A stretch of 64,000 nt of DNA, from positions 1 through 64,000 of the forward strand of contig NZ_JBQJIK010000029.1 in NCBI RefSeq assembly GCF_052078665.1, in the 5' to 3' direction. Both the position numbers and the translations under genes were made by a program. Positions within the stretch are counted from its first letter, which is position 1. The number at the start of each line of letters is the position of its first letter. Below the pieces are notes generated by a model. That model was given only the letters and a program-made list of their open reading frames with translations. It was not told the DNA's origin and did not search any database. Positions 61,765-64,000 of the stretch are shown here, piece after piece. Source of the stretch: Inquilinus sp052078665 (lineage in GTDB: Bacteria > Pseudomonadota > Alphaproteobacteria > DSM-16000 > Inquilinaceae).

Positions 61765-62889
61765 ATGACCGACATCGCGACCGTCGCGCCCGCCGGCCAG
61801 CTCGCCGTCGCCTCCCAGTGGCAGCTGATCTGGTGGGCCTTCCGCCGCCACCGGCTGGCCATGGCCTCGCTGGTGATCGTGGTGATCCTCTATGTGATCG
61901 CGGTCGTGCCCGGCCTGTTCGCGATCAACGACCCGAGCCAGCAGAATGCCCGCGCCGCCTTCCACCCGCCGCAGGCGATCCATCTGTTCGACCGGGCAGA
62001 GGACGGCAGCCTGCAGGTCGGCCTGTACTTCCACCCGCACAAGTTGGCCCGCGATCCCGAGACGCTGGCCGCGATCTACCAGGAGGACCCGGCGCGCAAG
62101 ATCGCGATCTCGCTGTTCGGCCGCGGCTACACGTATTCGGTGCTCGGCCTGTTCACCACCGACCTGCACCTCGTCGCCTCGGCCGATCCGAAGCAGCCGC
62201 TGTTCCTGTTCGGCACCGACCGGCTGGGCCGCTGCGTCTGGAGCCGGATCATGCAGGGCGCCCAGATCTCGCTGTCGGTCGGCCTGCTCGGCGTGTTCCT
62301 GTCGCTCGCCATCGGCCTCGTCCTCGGCGGCATCTCCGGCTATTATGGCGGCCGGCCGGACTTCGTGATCCAGCGCGTGATCGAATTCGTGCTGGCTTTG
62401 CCGACGATCCCGATCTGGCTGGCCATGGCCGCCGCCCTGCCGCAGGACTGGCCGGCGATCACCCAGTATTTCATGATCACCGTGATCCTCTCGCTGACCG
62501 GCTGGGCCCAGCTGGCCCGCGTCGTCCGCGGCCGCTTCCTGTCGCTCAGGACCGAGGAGTTCGTCACCGCCGCCCGGCTCGACGGCTGCAGCGAGGGGCG
62601 GATCATCTTCCGGCACATGATGCCGAGCTTCCTCAGCCACATCATCGCCTCGGTGACGCTGGCGATCCCGGCCATGATCCTGGCCGAGACGGCGCTGTCC
62701 TTCCTCGGCCTCGGGCTGCAGCCGCCGACCATCTCCTGGGGCGTGCTGCTGCGCGAGGCGCAGAACATCCGGTCGATCGCGACCGCGCCCTGGCTGTTCG
62801 CGCCCGGCGCCTTCGTCGTGGTCGCGGTGATGGCGCTCAACCTGCTCGGCGACGGCCTGCGCGATGCGGCCGACCCCTACAACAAGTGA
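61765..62889 (+). CDS. ABC transporter permease (DppC type)
   Basis: A 374 aa inner-membrane permease. The N-terminal TM helix (SLVIVVILYVIAVVPGLFA) is followed by a periplasmic insert of about 100 residues, then LFGTDRLGRCVWSRIMQGAQ, the DppC/OppC hallmark, and FVTAARLDGCSEGRIIFRHM with LSFLGLGLQPPTISWG. The insert is longer than in most DppC proteins and is seen in transporters with long binding proteins. GGGAGGGG precedes the start; its stop overlaps the next ATG (TGATG). Confidence 0.92.
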   Translation: MTDIATVAPAGQLAVASQWQLIWWAFRRHRLAMASLVIVVILYVIAVVPGLFAINDPSQQNARAAFHPPQAIHLFDRAEDGSLQVGLYFHPHKLARDPETLAAIYQEDPARKIAISLFGRGYTYSVLGLFTTDLHLVASADPKQPLFLFGTDRLGRCVWSRIMQGAQISLSVGLLGVFLSLAIGLVLGGISGYYGGRPDFVIQRVIEFVLALPTIPIWLAMAAALPQDWPAITQYFMITVILSLTGWAQLARVVRGRFLSLRTEEFVTAARLDGCSEGRIIFRHMMPSFLSHIIASVTLAIPAMILAETALSFLGLGLQPPTISWGVLLREAQNIRSIATAPWLFAPGAFVVVAVMALNLLGDGLRDAADPYNK

Positions 62890-64000
62890 TGGCCCCGATG
62901 TCGACACCCCCGGTGCCGTTCCACGGCCGCCCCAAGCCCGTCCTGGCGGTGCGCGACCTGGTGACCCATTTCCCGACCCGCGCCGGGCTGGTCAAGGCGG
63001 TCGACGGCGTGTCCTTCATGGTCGAACGCGGCAAGACGCTCTGCGTCGTCGGCGAAAGCGGCTCGGGCAAGAGCGTCACCGCGCGCTCGATCCTGCAGAT
63101 CGTCGATACGCCCGGCCGCATCGTCTCCGGCGAGATGGTGCTGAACCGCGCCGACGGCAGCAGCGTCGACCTCGCCAAGCTGCACCCGCGCAGCCGGGCG
63201 ATCCGTCGGGTGCGCGGCCGCGAGATCGCGATGATCTTCCAGGAGCCGATGTCGTCGCTGTCGCCGATCCACACGGTCGGCGACCAGATCATGGAGGTGC
63301 TGCGCCTGCATCTCGGCATGAGCAAGGCCGCGGCCCGGGCGCGGACGATCGAGCTCCTGAAGCAGGTCGAGATCCCGCGGCCGGAGCGGGCGATCGATCG
63401 CTACACCTTCGAATTCTCCGGCGGCATGCGCCAGCGCGCCATGATCGCCATGGCGCTGGCCTGCAACCCGCAGCTGCTGATTGCCGACGAGCCGACGACC
63501 GCCCTTGATGTCACCACCCAGGCCGAGATCCTCGACCTGATCAAGCGGCTGCAGGCCGAATTCGGCATGGCGGTGCTGTTCATCACCCATGACATGGGCG
63601 TGGTGGCCGAGATCGCCGACGACGTGCTGGTGATGTACCAGGGTCGGGTGATGGAGCACGGCTCCGTCGACCGCATCTTCCACGCGCCGGAAGACCCCTA
63701 CACCAAGATGCTGATCGGCTCGGTCCTCAAGCTCGAGGACAAGGCCGAGATCCGCCTCCGGCGCCCCGCGCTGCCGGCCGACCGGCCGCCGGTGGTCGAG
63801 GTCGAGGGGCTGAAGATGCAGTTCGGCACCGGCAGCGCCGCCTTCGCGGCCGTCGACGACGTGTCGCTGCAGGTGAGGGCGGGGGAGACGCTCGGCATCG
63901 TCGGCGAATCCGGCTCCGGCAAGACCACCATGGGGCGCTGCCTGCTGCGCGTCTACGACCCGACCGGCGGCGCCATCCGCTATCGCCGGGCCGACGGCGC
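62889..64000 (+). CDS. ABC transporter ATPase with two fused nucleotide-binding domains (3' end outside window)
   Basis: At least 370 residues are visible. NBD1: Walker A GESGSGKS, Q-loop IFQEPMSSLSP, signature FSGGMRQR, Walker B LLIADEPTTALD, H-loop ITHDMG, and the DppD-type C-terminal PEDPYTKMLIGS. A second domain begins near residue 300 (VVEVEGLKMQFG) and its Walker A GESGSGKTT is present before the window ends, so this is the fused DppD-DppF type. Start ATG 62889 overlaps the permease stop; ATG 62898 is an alternative. Confidence 0.9.
   Translation, partial: MAPMSTPPVPFHGRPKPVLAVRDLVTHFPTRAGLVKAVDGVSFMVERGKTLCVVGESGSGKSVTARSILQIVDTPGRIVSGEMVLNRADGSSVDLAKLHPRSRAIRRVRGREIAMIFQEPMSSLSPIHTVGDQIMEVLRLHLGMSKAAARARTIELLKQVEIPRPERAIDRYTFEFSGGMRQRAMIAMALACNPQLLIADEPTTALDVTTQAEILDLIKRLQAEFGMAVLFITHDMGVVAEIADDVLVMYQGRVMEHGSVDRIFHAPEDPYTKMLIGSVLKLEDKAEIRLRRPALPADRPPVVEVEGLKMQFGTGSAAFAAVDDVSLQVRAGETLGIVGESGSGKTTMGRCLLRVYDPTGGAIRYRRADG

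Overview
The window is about 70% GC with alphaproteobacterial gene style: ATGA/GTGA stop-start overlaps, Shine-Dalgarno sites of the GGAG type, and REP-like GC-rich palindromes between genes. The gene set (type VI secretion with a threonine-phosphorylation branch, VirA-like sensor kinase, uronate dehydrogenase beside a family-5 ABC transporter) suggests a Rhodospirillales-type soil or plant-associated bacterium such as Inquilinus or a relative. That taxonomic guess is low confidence. I saw no rRNA, tRNA, CRISPR array, transposase or integrase.

Layout. 1-1115: the end of an unidentified gene and an arylformamidase-like hydrolase. 1116-7440: an accessory patch holding two near-identical copies of a 212-214 aa orphan protein (1383-2027 and 6726-7358). 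Between them lie a lipoprotein gene, four tandem paralogues of a small exported protein with a relic of a further copy, and a decayed C1 (papain-like) peptidase. 7458-11259: a di-haem cytochrome c peroxidase, a sensor kinase and a double-receiver response regulator. 11530-16335: an unusual electron-transfer pair, made of a NosR-like membrane iron-sulfur protein carrying an FHA domain and a flavin/2Fe-2S reductase. 16373-24740: a TagR-TagS-TagT-VWA-PpkA operon plus two exported proteins of unknown function.

24796-50842 is a complete-looking type VI secretion system (T6SS). Two divergent transcription units meet near 39.6 kb. The minus unit is tssA-tssB-tssC-hcp-tssE-tssF-tssG-clpV-vgrG, then a TssM-like fragment and an M23 peptidase fused to a dead PP2C domain. 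The plus unit is tssK-fha-tssL-tssM-tagF and an orphan acidic protein. A PP2C phosphatase (pppA) faces the orphan. No TssJ was recognised. 51143-55391 mirrors the left flank: an OmpR-type regulator, a second cytochrome c peroxidase and a VirA-like hybrid kinase. 55434-64000 holds a LysR regulator, then a uronate dehydrogenase and a GntR regulator divergent from a family-5 substrate-binding protein and its permeases and ATPase (the last cut by the window end).

How they may work together. Kinase PpkA, phosphatase PppA, the FHA protein, TagF and TagRST form the known post-translational switch of Pseudomonas H1-type T6SS. Here the switch sits beside peroxidase/sensor modules and an FHA-bearing redox protein, so T6SS firing may respond to redox or peroxide state. 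That link is inference from neighbourhood and domain fusion only.
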